Source of the DNA: Hyaloperonospora brassicae
Taxonomy: Eukaryota; Oomycota; Peronosporomycetes; Peronosporales; Peronosporaceae
Reading direction: 5' to 3'
Length of the DNA stretch: 64,000 bases
Assembly (NCBI GenBank): GCA_947650285.1
Contig: CANTFL010001488.1
Location: 62,001 to 126,000 of the forward strand
A program made the position numbers and the translations under genes. This document shows positions 32,600 to 45,000 of this stretch, one piece after another. The notes beneath the pieces are model-generated. The model worked only from the letters and a program-made list of their open reading frames with translations. It was not told the origin of the DNA and did not search any database. The stretch's first letter is position 1; every line of letters begins with the position of its first letter.

Positions 32600-35500
32600 G
32601 TTGGGCGGCGTAACCGAGTTGATGCTGGTGCTTGCTGGAAAGTTTTGCAATTTGCGATGGAGTCGATCAGCGAGTGGGCTGCTGGTGCTAGGAATACGCG
32701 ACTTGGCGGGGCAAACGCAGGGTGTCAAGTGGCTCTCGGAAGAGGAAGCCACTTGGATCAGGACGCGACGTTCGTTCGCTTTTTTGCGCAGTCTCGAAGT
32801 CCAGAGGGCGTCTCTTCTGCTTTTTTGAGATGCTCAAGCGAAGCGAGACTGGCTGGCAGAGAGGCGAGCAACGCGAAAAGCGAGTGCCACGCGGGCTAAA
32901 TCCGGGCGGGATCTGCCCGTTCTCGCGTGCTGGTAGTCCTTCTGCTGCACGTAAATCGTCGCGTCCTTGCTACTAAATTTTTAGAGCCCGTGCCAATGGA
33001 CAGGCGAGGCACAAGCATCTTGTTTTGAAGGTGTTCTGATGTGACAGGTCGTTGGCCAGAGACGACAAGTGATAAGACCCGCTCGCGTCGTTTATGGCTA
33101 CACAGACATTCCGTCTTTGCAGGTTCTCACGAACATTCTTCGGAAAAGAGGGGGGGACCAAACCAGATTCAGTCTGCGTCTTTTCCCACTAGACATGTCG
33201 CTATAATTCATGCTACAGAGCTATTTATACACACGCATCGCACAAGCGTACGACCAGCCACGACCAGCTTTGACTCCTGTAGCTGTGCTGAGACGTTTCA
33301 GTCGACTCTTCTTGCCGGAAGCCCCTCTGTGACTTGCAAAGACACTCAACTTGTAGCCTCTGGCGGCGAGGCTGTCCGCATGCATTCAGTAGTAGGGCAT
33401 AAGGTTGCATGGGAATGCGATGGGAAAAGTGCCAGCTGGCAAGAAAGCCGACATAGCCTTCAGCACCCAGAACGGTGCGTATCGGGTTTGCCGTCTTCTA
33501 ACGGCAACAAAGCAGCCATGTTACACAGCGCAGTTGAGCATTCTCAAGTCCGTCGTCTTTTCAAAACGGTAGAAACGCGGGTACACTCCGCAGAGCGTCA
33601 CGTTTTTGCTGCGCAAATTTTGCTATATCCGTGATTTGCAGAGTGAATATTCAGCGGATTTATGCTGCAATTATCTGCAAGATCAATTTATGCATGCTGT
33701 GGGCATATTCAGCAAAATATCAAACTTGAGGTATGTACAGTCTTTGCTCTGCCTGGATAACTTGCAGAAAATGTAGGACTGTTGTGCCAAACAGTCCGTC
33801 TGACGAAATATGATTTGCATCAATCCTTTGCAAAAGGTCACACGAAGGCTCGTTTCTACACATCGAGTGGAATAAAATCTGATCTTTGTAACACGTTTAG
33901 CTCTCAATCTCTTTGAGTATATCTGATGCGAAAACTGTGCTTTTGCTCTTATGCAGTTAAGCAAATTTGTGCTATACTGGACGTATTTTCGGACTGAAAA
34001 TGCGTGAAGCTCACGAAGTGCGATGTAAAAAGCCTCGTCGCACATTTCTAACTAACGCTCAAAATAGCATCTTGCTATCCAGGGTGCAAACCTTAACGAT
34101 TCCATACTTGATTGGCTGCTATGTCTCCTCCCGGGCAGCGGCAGCTACTGAATAAGCAGTGCGAAGGAGCTAAGTTCAGCACCCACATTTCTAACAGTTC
34201 GTGAATGCCGTGACACCTCATGTATACCAACTAGTGTAGGAAGTAGACATCGAAGCAAACCACCTTGTCGGAGGCAAAGAAACCCTTAGTGTTAAGTAAA
34301 GAACACGAAATGAACTGAAATTGGTCATTCTACAGGCAGCAAGCACTACCAATGCTTTTCACGCCCCCCCCCCCGCGTCTTCTCCGGCCGATGGTCTACT
34401 GATTCGATCACCGCTGATCATCAACGAACGTGAATGAATATCACCCAATGCTAAACATAGGCAATTGATGGATCCCTAAATAGGGGAGGCGGTGAACTAT
34501 GCCCTCCATTGTTACGCTCAGACGTAACATACCGCACGGCATTGCGTGCTTCGCCAAATTCGACTATAACAAGTAAACAAACAAGTCCATCCGACCGCCG
34601 GTACCAATTATATTGCACAAGGATTGCTGAGCACGTACGCTACCCTATCGTAGCATATATACTCGGCCTAACGTCAAGTACCAGACGCGTTTCGATCTAC
34701 TGAGTCATTTTACGTGTTGCAGCCTCACATTCCAGTACAAAGCACGGCTATTTGACTTAAGAGCAGTGAAAGTACCGACAAACAGCTACAGCCCGTTTCA
34801 CTTTGAAGCATCACAATATTCCCGGATCATCACGTTTAAATGAGTACTGCTGTCTCATCAAAGCTCAATATGTAGCGGCTTGCAGTACACTGCGTGAACC
34901 GTGCGCGATCGTTACGAATTAGTGCATTGGCAGAACAAGAACTAACAATGATTTCTGTATGTCAAAGAAACGGCACAATGTAAGTATTTGACTCGTTCGT
35001 CGTATACTGACACCGCGTGAGCTATCTACTGATCATATTGTTGGCACGTTCATCAAACCTTCACGTACTTGTTGAATGATGGCGCCGAGGATCCACGTTC
35101 GGTTCGTAAAATAAGAAAGATGAGATATTTTTATTATAATAAGTCGCTTGTCTGGTCAGTTGTAAATCTATTTATCCACATTGAGCAGCGGATACGAATG
35201 TTGACCTCCTACTCTTGGCTGACAGTTCGCCTATCATTTGTTGTTGGCGTTGCTAGCGACTATGATAACCTATATGGACCAGTGTGGAGTGCATTCATTG
35301 TAGCTCTGTTGGTTGGTCTACAATTGGCCAGTGCATTGGCTACTCGTACCAAATAATGCCTGTAAAGGTAATGACGTTGAGTTGCGTACGCTAGGACAAA
35401 CTCGCTTAGTGTTATCCGCTCGAACAATATTGGTTTCCGACCAATCAAGAGTCAATGCCATTCAACAAGCTCACATGTTTACATCACTGATCCGTAATGG

Positions 35501-36470
35501 CACATAATACGGTTATACACATGCGAGTTTATATCGACACTGATAAGAGTGTTGAAAGGTGCGCTGAAAACTCACGTGCACTATGTGGACGAATGTAATC
35601 ACAACTCCGACAAACGGAAAATAAATTGCCCATAGTACGTGATGGTTGAACAATAGGATTCTGTCATGTAACCATAGCCAATACATGATTTGTCATATTG
35701 CCATTTCAGCGAATCAGGCTGGTAGGGGCAGGGCAATCTCATTCCGACATACTTTGGCGGAGCAAATATCGAAATAGGCTTGATCGTCATACAAATACCA
35801 AGTCGAAGGCGCACGATGTTGCCTATAGGAAAGATCCCGACAGCGTTGGCACCTCGGTAATTAATTATAAATGAGCTTATCACTATATTTTAAACACATA
35901 CATAAGCGAAGTTCCCTCCACGTTAATGACATAACACGATTATCTCGCGCGTGCCCGAGTTTGTACAACTGCTTTGATAGACATGTGATTTACTGAATAA
36001 AAACACCAATAGACGCTCGAAGACTTCATGAACAAGACAGCACAGGGGGTTTACGAGCTGTCAGTCGTTTCCCCCGGCAAACACTGAGTCGACTTTATCG
36101 ACAGCAGTAAACAAATGTAACGTAAGCATGCACTCGTTGTTAGCAGTCAACACTTAGTCGACCATTGCTACAGCATTGAACAACTTAAATGAATTCTCTC
36201 ATTCAAATCCGCTACAGTCAAACAGCTCAACAGGTAAACACGTCTATCCTCGGTTACCCATCTGGTACGTGCTGCGTCGCTGTATCGAGAATTTCTACCT
36301 GATACTAGTCTATCTCTGGGGAAATAATCGAGAATGATCAGCGAAAAATCTATGATTACTATTACAGAAAAGTATATAAGTGGTTGGTCGAGTTCTTCGC
36401 TTACAACGACCAATCGTGGACGACATGGTATTCAATGATGGCGCTCACTCTGGAGAGCTACTGCCTGACA
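32600..36470. other. Gene-poor stretch, 3.9 kb, no supported gene
   Basis: Frames here are short and on both strands without recognisable domains; the 197-codon frame at 33041-33634 has no coding character I can defend. From about 33.65 kb composition turns more AT-rich. A run of 13 C lies at about 34363-34375. It is the transition from gene island to retrotransposon block. Confidence 0.5.
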
Positions 36471-36850
36471 AGAGTGAAGAAAGACTAGTAAAGAAACCTT
36501 CATCCTATATGAAAGGTGATATTCTATTACTTGTTGAGCACATATACATGACTGAAACGAGTACAACGGACTACCATTACGCTGCACTTCATGTTTTATG
36601 CAGCATGCTTTCGGCCGGACGTCGGATATGTCACCTGTGCTCAAGCAAGGTCTATCCGTTAGTGCCAATAAATTTTGAGCTCATTTATCAACCTCAATAT
36701 AAGATATCAAAGACAGAATTGATTTGGCGTCCTATACATTGCTGGCGACTAAAGGAATCACATACTCATCTCCACATGATTCATAAAGCAAGTTATACAT
36801 ATTGTAAGACAACGGAAAGTAAGGTGGAGCAGGGATCACAAATTCCTTGT
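36471..36850. repeat. Repeat segment S (copy 1) beside the left LTR of element A
   Basis: About 380 bases that recur at 50652-51030 at roughly 85-90% identity by eye, starting AGAGTGAAGA and running up to the LTR start in both places. It contains no recognisable domain. It lies outside the LTR homology shared between the left and right LTRs. Confidence 0.8.
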
Positions 36851-36859
36851 GTTCCCGAC

Positions 36860-37967
36860 TCTCCACTGGCGACTGGACAACCGACTAACTGATGGGCACT
36901 TCGATATCGTGTTCTTGATTGCCTTCCTCACCTTGTGTACCCGTCGGTGGGGCGGGTTGCACTCTTCCATATGGACTCGTGTCAATGGAAAACTTGACCG
37001 TGTTTGCGATGGGGTCGAGGTTCGATCACGGTGTGGAAATCTTCACACCACGATCGGGGTTGGTGCGATCACGTCGAATTTGTCATGCGATAACTTGTAT
37101 GCTTGTGGGGTGCTCGATGTGAGTCACCCTGATCTGTAACAGATCGCCTTGCCCAAATGTAGACCTTGATTCGCGAGCCTTCTGACCACTTGAGCCGTCT
37201 CGCGATCTTGGGTCCTCAATCACAAAGGGTTTCCTGCGTCCAGTCGCAGTTGGGGTGTTGTTTGAGAGATCTCGATCCCTGGCCAAACAATCCAGGGATA
37301 TCACTTGGTTAAGTATGAAAACCTTTCCTTGACGTCGGGTGACCAATGGTCCACCCGAAGGTGAAGCCGACACGTGTACTTTGAAGCAAATTGAACTCTG
37401 TTTAATGTTAACCAATCAAACCCAACAACCTTATCCATATCCCCATGTCTGAGACATCGTTTGCCACATGTCGCTCTCTCTAGAAGGTAGCGATCTTGTA
37501 CTTGCGTGGCCCACACCGGATATACTTGTCTGATCGCGATCACATGCCTGATCACTGATCACGATCCCGATCGCTTCCTGATCGTGATCGCCTTGCTGAT
37601 CGCGGATCACATGGTGTGCTCCACACCAACTTGATCTCGATCACATACTTGATCTCGATCACATACCTGGTCACTGATCACGATCTCGATCACTAATCAC
37701 GATCTTGATCGCCTCCTTGATCGCGATTGCCTTGCTGATCGCGTTTCCCTTCTTGATCGAGTGATCGCCAACGTTATCTTCCGCCTCATTCCTTGACCCA
37801 AGATCGCAGTTCCCAACCTGCCCGATCTTATATCCATTTTAGTCTGACTGTCCAATGGACGCGATCTGACCAGATGTGGGACCGAGCAGCCAACCGTTAA
37901 GTGGCTCGGACATAACGGGAATGCGATCAGTTCCTCTACAGCGAATTTCTACATTCGCTTTACCACA
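36860..37967 (-). repeat. Element A 3' LTR
   Basis: Matches 49401-50651. The right end is fixed by comparison: the shared sequence ends ...TTTACCACA (minus strand LTR start TGTGGTAAA), followed by element sequence. The left end is approximate (36850-36862), since no clean TG/CA was certain. It carries a GATC-rich repeated block at 37530-37770. Confidence 0.85.
37530..37770. repeat. GATC-rich tandem block in LTR
   Basis: Imperfect repeats built from TGATCGCGATCACAT, CTGATCACTGATCACGATC and similar words, with GATC every 10-15 bases. The counterpart in the right LTR (50070-50430) is longer by about 130 bases because of additional units, so copy number differs between LTRs of the same element. 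Confidence 0.8.
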
Positions 37968-37982
37968 GTCGTCCCCTGCGCC
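37968..37982 (-). other. Candidate polypurine tract of element A
   Basis: On minus, directly upstream of the 3' LTR start, the sequence reads GGCGCAGGGGACGAC. Element B has GTGCAGGGGACGAT at the same place (52297-52312). Position and conservation fit the plus-strand primer of reverse transcription. Confidence 0.6.
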
Positions 37983-38058
37983 GTTAGTTGCCACACAGTG
38001 TCGACCTGACTGCGCACTTAGCTTTTTGCTTGGTCAGTCCCTCGTTTTTGCTTACGCC

Positions 38059-40671
38059 ATGTCGACGACAAAACCTTCTGGCATACCTTCTTCTCCCGAT
38101 TCGGGCGAGTCGTCTCTTGGTCTTGGTCAGGTGACGCACGTCCGCGATCTCAATGGGTCGTACGCCGGGTCGTACCTGCTTCTTCCCAGTACCAAGATGA
38201 CGACCGCTGCGTACGTTGATCGACCGACGATGGTCGGCATGGTCGCCGCTCTTTACGATCGCTTGGAGAGCTACGAGGAGATTGTGAGGCGTTATGGCTC
38301 CCTTGAAGATGCCCTGAAGGAAGAGAAGCACCGCGGCGATCGCCTGGAGCATGAGTTGAACCAGTTGCGTGAATTCGGGATCCAGTTGCGCGGATATGTC
38401 AAGCATCGGATCGATCGTTTGTTCTCCACTTTTCAGAAGGCCCGTCAGCGCAGCAAAGAATGCGAAGGCGTCTTGAACAAGAAGGAGGATCGGGTGGCAA
38501 GATTTCACGACTTGTAGAACGAGATCGAGAGCTTGAAGGATTCCCTTTCCGAAGCTGTCTCTTCTGACCCAGACAAAAGTCGGCGTGGCCAGACTGCGGT
38601 TCGTGCGTCTCTCGAAAAGCAGTATCGGCAAGAGATCAGCTCGCTTGACCAAAAGTCGAAATTCGAGGTTTCGCAGCTCGAGTCAATCCGGGCTCTCCGG
38701 GACGCCGACACGAAGAAGTACCAGGGCGCCTCTACTCGCGGTCAGCAGAGGATAGCCGATCTCGATAAACAGATCGCGTCATTCTCTACGCTGCGTAATC
38801 AACATGGCGCGAAGATCACGGATCAGAAGCGCGAACTGGATCGACTGCGCAAGGTGATGGCGGATTTACACTCCAAAGATGCGCGTCTTCAACGTAAGAT
38901 CTAGGATGGGGAAAATGCTCGTGATGTCGCGATCGCCGATCGTGATCTCGCTGTAGCTGATCGCGACCAACTTCGGGCTCATCTGGATCAGCTAGCATCT
39001 GGTCGTCCGTGTGCTACAGCGTCAGTTCCAGCTTCTTCGGACAGCAAGCGTAACCGGAGCGACAATAACCAGGGTTTCCCGTCCAAGCGCTCTCGAGTTT
39101 CAGGAGACTCCTCTCCTCTGACCCCGACCAGGACTGCGACTCGATCTGCTCGATCAAAGTCTTCTGCTGGGCCTGTGCGACCATCTCCAGCCACGCGATC
39201 AGCTGATGCGGTGTGGACGGATGCTTTTAAGCCACGGGATTAGATCCAGCAATCCGGCAAGCCTGCATCGCGTACAAAGCCAACCAAGTCCACTTCGTCC
39301 CCGCTCGACCTTGCCCACACGATCAACTAGGTCGGCTTCAGCGGATAATTCCGCACAATCAGCTGAGTCGCTGCGAACGGTCGATCCTCCCAATTCTACT
39401 GCATCCGCACCGGTAGCAGCACCCGCACGATTGCCTTCTCACTAGCAGTCAGCTGGGTTAACGCAATCACCTAAATCCAAGCGATCGGTATCGTCCAAGC
39501 GTTTACCCGGGGCATACTCGAAGAACCCTGCTAATCCTTCTCCTGTTCAGGGGACTCTGGTAATCTCCACGAAGACGTCGCAAGAGGAGATGGAGAGTCG
39601 AGCGAATCCGTAGAATTGGTTTTCTTCGTCATCCGAATTGAGCGATTCGTCCCGTTCTTCAGGGGATGCCACCCGCACCGCGCTATCTGGGTCGCGATCT
39701 ACTTCCCGCAGACAAGCTTTGACTTCTGCTAAATTGTCCAGACTTGGTCGACCTGCATCCACGATCCTCATTGAATAATCCAGCTTCAACCCGCGATCTT
39801 CTTCTCCAGCTCATCGACGACTCCCAAGAAATCCAAGGTGTCCAAGATCGATCTTCTGGGCGAGCCGTCGAGCGATTCGTCTGGCAGTCTCAGCATGTCC
39901 AGTGATGATCGCGAGGACGTAAACAATCTGTTGTCTTCAGGCCAATATATCGCGCTGCCAGCCACTCTTGTACCGCGCGATCATTGGATCCCTGGTTACA
40001 TCTGTCGCGTTCCCCGGTCAAATTTCTAAGTAAGCCCCTGGTCGTCGCGTCGAGTCAGCTATACCAGTGTCGCTGAGCTGGAAGTGGAGTTCACGGTCAA
40101 GCATTTCTCCAAGCCGAAATTATTTCCGCTCCCCGCGTACAAGTAAACGAGGCCGTCGGCACTCCGGGCTGATCAATGGTCTCCCCAGTTGATTTCTTCT
40201 GCGCAGATCGCGTCTCTCTACAGCCAAAAACCATGGAAAATTCTCGATCAACCGATCGAGCCAATCCCCTTTCCAGTGACTGGGTGGTACAAGGAGTTGG
40301 TGGAAACGTATCGCGCGTTTGAAGATCTTCAACGACAGGCTCTATGGGAATCGAGTCATGTTCTTTCCATCTACAGTCGGCAGCGCCAGGCAGATCCGGA
40401 GCTAGCCGAGTTTTGTAAAGAGCGCCGGCAACGCCGATCGTGATCGGGACCTCGTTGTAAAACTGTCCTCCGCTATATTCATCAAGGGATGATCGAAGGG
40501 CATTGTGACTTGGACATTCGGTTGGACCCCTTCATTTTACACTTCCCGTCCTCGTCAGAGAAAGTATTGTGGTGCTCTGGTTTAGGATGCAAGATGACCA
40601 AGATCCCAAACTTGATCACTGCGTTGTCGCTAGCTGACTCAGCCGAGCCGTGGCGTAACTAGTATCGGTCC
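38059..40671 (+). pseudogene. Antisense coiled-coil ORF of element A (broken)
   Basis: Opposite in strand to gag-pol and located between chromodomain and 3' LTR. From ATG 38059 the frame runs through TAG codons at 38515, 38902 and 39239, then changes frame before 39838. Order: a Ser/Pro-rich N-terminus; a long coiled coil (YDRLESYEEIVRRYGSLEDA, EEKHRGDRLEHELNQLREFG, DRDLAVADRDQLRAHLDQL); a Ser/Arg-rich basic part with KRNR and SKRSR nuclear-signal-like clusters; an acidic Ser patch (GEPSSDSSGSLSMSSDD); then VPRDHWIPGY and a C-terminal block ending HQGMIEGHCDLDIRLDPF. The element B counterpart aligns with it in order and motifs. I recognise no family; it might be a nuclear or RNA/chromatin-binding accessory protein (inference). 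The present copy cannot make a full protein. Confidence 0.7.
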
Positions 40672-41132
40672 GCGATCGCAAAAAATCCTGGATCTTCGAT
40701 CACCCTCATCTATGGCAAACTCTTCCCTTGTTGATTGTCCCAGAGTTGTCAGTCTTTTCGTTCTATAACAATTTTCTCTTTCGTTTTAATCCTCGTAATC
40801 CATTGTTGGAATCGTCTCCATGCTTCTTCCTCTCTTTAACCATGCCCGCTAAGGTGACCCTCCGTCCAGATAGCTCGCGATCAAAGGCTCAGTGATCTGA
40901 TGACCGCGATCATATCTACCACCATCCAGATTGCTCGCGATAAAAGATCCACTGGTCTTATCACCGCGATCAGGTCCACCGATGCTGATCACGGACGATC
41001 ATTAATGCTGCTAGACCTTCACCTGCGCGATCACGTCGGTGAACCTTCGATTGCTATACTCACAACATTTACCGCCTTTCCACCTTCCCATACAACCTTC
41101 CTGTATGTGACCTCAAGTCAACGACCTGACCA
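40672..41132. other. Non-coding spacer between antisense ORF and chromodomain
   Basis: About 460 bases between the two convergent reading regions. The part at 40850-41040 is rich in CGATCA words and repeats a short unit (GCTCGCGATCAAAG / GCTCGCGATAAAAG, about 55 bases apart). It is where transcripts from the two strands would have to terminate. Confidence 0.5.
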
Positions 41133-41573
41133 TCACCCACCCGTATTCCCCTCTTCATGCGACTGCATCACTTCAAACCGATTCTTTCGCACACGATCAC
41201 GATCCCATTCTTGTATCAACGATCCACAGTTCAAGTCGGCTTCGTCCACCCACGACGAATCACCATATCCTTTCCAATAGTCTTTGAACTGTCGGTGCAC
41301 CCTGCCATACCGTTTCCGCCGTCCTGATCGCATGTCCGTTATTCTCTCCACTTCGAACTCGTCTTCTGACAGATCGCTTATCCAAATGTCTTCTGGTGAT
41401 AAAGCTTCGTCAAAATCAACTCGATCCGCTTCGCTTATTATCAGTTGTTCCATCGGTCGATCCGTAAACAGTCGTAGGAGTTTCAGCTTCGACACGTGAA
41501 CCACTGGGAAGACTTGGTAGGGCGTACCTGCTATTTCCAATCTCACCGCGTGATCCCCGCACTTGTCGATCAC
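41133..41573 (-). CDS. Element A integrase C-terminus with chromodomain
   Basis: An open 146-aa segment of the polyprotein. The first half is the GPY-like integrase end (VFPVVHVSKLKLLRLFTDRP). Residues about 75-130 resemble a chromodomain: EVERITDMRSGRRKRYGRVH, then FKDYWKGYGDSSWVDEADLN and SLIQEWDR, compare the YLVKWKGYxxxxxTWEPxxxL pattern. In chromoviruses such domains steer integration to marked chromatin; in oomycete Chronos they are thought to have been acquired independently. It is part of a polyprotein, not a free gene. Confidence 0.75.
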   Translation of the reverse strand: MIDKCGDHAVRLEIAGTPYQVFPVVHVSKLKLLRLFTDRPMEQLIISEADRVDFDEALSPEDIWISDLSEDEFEVERITDMRSGRRKRYGRVHRQFKDYWKGYGDSSWVDEADLNCGSLIQEWDRDRVRKNRFEVMQSHEEGNTGG

Positions 41574-41708
41574 TCGGAACGGTCCGTGCTACATATGTGC
41601 CAATTTCCGAGCGGACCCCTCCTTCACGCGATCCAGAAATAGCCAGACTTGCGATCCGCTGCATATGTTCAGCAGATCACTATCCTGGTTATGCTGATCT
41701 GCGCGATC

Positions 41709-42540
41709 TTATATTGCTTCGTTCTGTCGAATTTTTACGGCCGCTCTCGCCCGTTGATAATGGCGTTGTATACCAAACCGCCATCGTCGTGGATCTCGAT
41801 CTCGCGACGCGGTACTCCCTAGAGGTAACGTGGCTTCCAAAATTGATCGGGGGTCCCAACCGTATATCAAATAAAATGGGGCGTCACCGCGAATCCGATC
41901 GTGTGCGGTGTTGATCGCGTATGTCAATCGTTCGGCATATCCATTTCAATCTCTCTGGTTCTCGTCCGACACATACATCTTGATCGCTCAAGTGAACGTC
42001 TGTACCATGCGCTCTGATGTGCCGTTTGCTTGTGGCTTATAAGCCATAGTAGCTTGTTGTTTCTGGCCCGCGATCCGATTAAACGCCCGAAATAAATCAG
42101 AAAGAAATCCTGGCTCGCGATCGTGACGAATAGCTTCACTTGCGCCAAACCTTCTGAATACACATTATTAGTAATTTTCCGCGATTGTTTGTGCGGTCCG
42201 AGATGCAATCGCCTTCGCAACCACATATCCAGAGAACAGGTCGACCCAGATTAACAACACTGTGTTTCCTTTTAACGATCGCGGCAAAGAAGAAATTTAA
42301 TTCATCGCTATAAATTTGAAAAGGGTACGTCGCTTGTACGTTTCCCGGCGAGCCACTACGATCACAGGGGCGGCCTTTAACTGTCTCGCAATCCACACAC
42401 TTTCCCACATACCGTTGCACACTTCGATACAAACCTCTTTAGTTAAACTTCGCCCTGATCCTCTAATAAGTTCGGCCTATACCCTGGTAACCGCCCTCCA
42501 TACTGGTATGATAATGATGTAAAAATCCTGCTGCAATAGC
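41709..42540 (-). pseudogene. Element A integrase core, broken
   Basis: The zinc-binding start HHYH...CVDC (42520-42395) is present across frames. The core follows: where element B reads AMDHIPSLPRS, A reads AMN then a stop, so the first catalytic Asp is lost. The second (HDREPGFLSDLF, about 42128-42090) and the third (MAYKPQANGTSERMVQT, about 42045-41998) are kept. The segment 41927-41709 adds the expected RDAPFYLIYGWDPRS-like end. The protein is non-functional as it stands. Confidence 0.75.
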
Positions 42541-43440
42541 TCCGAAATCACCAAACGGCCCAGCTCTACTCGATCTTCTGACTTTGTAGCTGATCTGGGA
42601 CAGAAGAGCAACAACTCGTCCTGATCGACCTCATAGTCCGGCGCAATCAAGGCACATAATTTTGCATCCGCTGATGCAATCGTAGATGCGTCTCCAGTCA
42701 AATAGATCTTTGAGGTAAATATCCAACTCTCTTCATCATGCGCTTGTTTGATCCGTTCGATTCGTATCTGTTGTACAATCTCCTCTTGAACAATTTGTGG
42801 CGAATGACGTCGTCGTGCGTCAGCACGGGTAATCGCAGCTAATCGCACCCTCTGATTTGTCTTGCGGCGTAACAGTAACTCATCTAGCCGATTCAGAGTC
42901 ACTAGATCTTGGAGATCTTGGTCATCCATCACTATCCCACCTTTCTCTTTCCGCAGAGCTTCACTTGCCAATCGATCTACGCTTGCGTTCCAACACCGTT
43001 TCACATGTAAGAAATCTTGTTTGGGCCAGGATCGGATTTTCCCCACCGCTTTATGTCTGAGCAGTTGTAGACCTGGCGCCTTGCAATCGATCTCTTCACG
43101 CGTTTGCCTGATCACTAAATTTTAATCCTCACATATGATTACCCGTCCCCTGGTCTGATCAGTCAACAAATCAAAACATAGAAGTAGTCCGCTATACTCT
43201 GCTTCGTTGACCGTTAGATCAAAAAACGAACTAAAGTGCGACAGCCACAACCTTCCAACCTGGTAATCCCCATAAGATCGCGCTGCATACTCCACACTTT
43301 CTCTTCGTTCTAGCAAACCCATTAAAACTAGCCACCCAGAGATTTTTTTCCTCTTCGACCGTGGATGTAGGAATACTGATCGTTTGTCGTGGTTGTTTCT
43401 TTGGCCCAATCGCGATCAACATCTCATCCACTTCCTGTCG
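42477..43440 (-). pseudogene. Element A second (archaeal/plant-type) RNase H
   Basis: Between the gypsy RNase H and integrase sits a second RNase H fold: LWVASFNGFARTKRKCGVCS, DLTVNEAEYSGLLLCFDLLT, CEDSNLVIRQTREEIDCKAP, and a C-terminal RLASEALRKE. The pattern W-x-LxFDGSA, then EAEYxALL, then GDSxLVIxQ, then ADxLA is that of aRNH. The first Asp of FDGS is Asn here; the EAEY Glu and the later Asp residues are kept. Stops and frame changes separate the parts. This module replaced or supplemented the original RNase H in oomycete Chronos and in plant Tat elements. Confidence 0.75.
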
Positions 43441-43533
43441 AGGAGTTATACTCGCTGCAAGAGAACCCAGTATCTCATTTTCACCCTTTTCACATCGACG
43501 GATCTCCAGTATCCAGTTTGATAACAGTACAGC

Positions 43534-45000
43534 TCATCGTTCTAATCTCCCATTGAGACCGTAAGATTGTCGCAACCAGGCTAAGGTTGAATAACGCGTC
43601 AGCACGGTGATATCAAGAGACAGCAGCATGGTATAGCATATATATAGCATCCTTAGCAATGCTAGTACCTCCTTCTCCACCATGCCATAGTTAACTTCTT
43701 TAGGCTTCAGCGTACGGCTAGAAAAGGTGACCGGCCAGTACACCTCCTCATGTTTCTGCAGCAATGCCGCCGACACAGCCCACTTGCTAGCGTACATCAC
43801 AATCACTGGCGGTCGATCCGGGTCAAAGTGTTATAAAATGGGTGTAGTCGCTATCTTCTGTTTGAGAAAGTGAACGGAATCGTTGCTTTCTCCCAGCGAC
43901 TCCTGCCTTCTGAATCCTGATCTACCCCAGCAATTGAGTGCGAACCCCGATCGACCCCAGTAATTGGGTGTGATTCCTGATCGCCCCGAGCAATTTATTG
44001 CAATTCCTGATCATCCCCAGGGTATGGGTGAAATTTTTGGTCGTTTTTATGGGCAGTATGACACAGCCGAGTTCGCTCAGCAACCTCCACTGTTCTTGGG
44101 TCGTCATAAGCTCGACGGATCTCATGGAAATCGGCTTCTCGTAATTCGTACAGTACTGAGGCGTACACTGAAAAGTCTTCGATGAATCGACTGTAATAGT
44201 TGAGGTTCCCCAGAAAAGATTGCATCGATCGTAAGGATCGAGGAAATGGTACGTTTACCAATGATTCTAGATCCTTTGGGTTCAATTCTAATCCAGACAA
44301 AGACACTTGATGACCCAGGTAGTCTACCTTGCGTCGTCCCCAAAAGCTCTTATCCAGACTGATCGATAATGTCTTTTGATTACACACGTTCAACAATCGT
44401 TCCACTTTGCGGTAGAGAGATTCCCACGACAGGGCCGGTATCAGTACATCGTCGAAGTATGACCTTCGACCAAGGACCGACGTCTTCATGTCAGAATCCG
44501 GTTCCCCGTCGGTAAACACATCGATACGATCTGGTGATCCCGAAGTGATCGTATTTGGACGTGTACCAATCTTCAAATATCCATATAACGCATTGTCGAT
44601 CAGTCGTTGGTAAATCTGCGGTGCGTTCTTCAATCCAAACGGCATCCTTAGTCATTCAAACAGGCCTGATCGTGTAATTAACGCCGAAATTTCTCTGGCT
44701 CGCTCCTTCATCTCCACCACCCAAAAAACCACTTGCCATGTCTAAGGAACAGTACCACATGGCTTTATCCATATCCTGCAGCAAGTCGCTGATCAAAGGC
44801 AATGGACAAACCATCAATCTCGTCAGCTGATTCACTCGTCGATAGTCGATGCATAAACGAATATCTTCTCCATTCTTCTTTATATTCACCACGACCGTTG
44901 ATGCCCATGGAGAAGTGGACGGGCGAATTATCTGCGCCGTCAATTGTCCCTTGATCAGGTCAGCTAGCTTCTCGCAAAATTTGGGAGCGACCGGTCGCAC
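43534..45000 (-). pseudogene. Element A reverse transcriptase and gypsy RNase H
   Basis: RT motifs in order: RPSTSPWASTVVVNIKKNGE, RLCIDYRRVNQLTRLM, YCSLDMASGF, a frame change, then MPFGLKNAPQIYQRLIDNAL, YFDDVLIPA (catalytic YxDD intact) and SMQSFLGNLNYYSRFIEDFS. RNase H follows at 43806-43534 (VMYASKWAVSAALLQKHEEV, WPVTFSSRTLKPKEVNYGMV EKEVL region). The first RNase H carboxylate, TDAS in most gypsy elements, is YAS here, consistent with a degenerate first RNase H while a second module is present downstream. Confidence 0.8.

Noticed and set aside
33041..33634. 197-codon + frame
   Set aside because: No domain, no homologous pattern, and no neighbouring exon that would support it.
38515..39241. 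Recoded TAG in the antisense ORF of element A (three successive in-frame TAG stops)
   Set aside because: Later stops in A and stops in B are TAA or TGA as well, and frameshifts follow; ordinary decay explains it better than readthrough.
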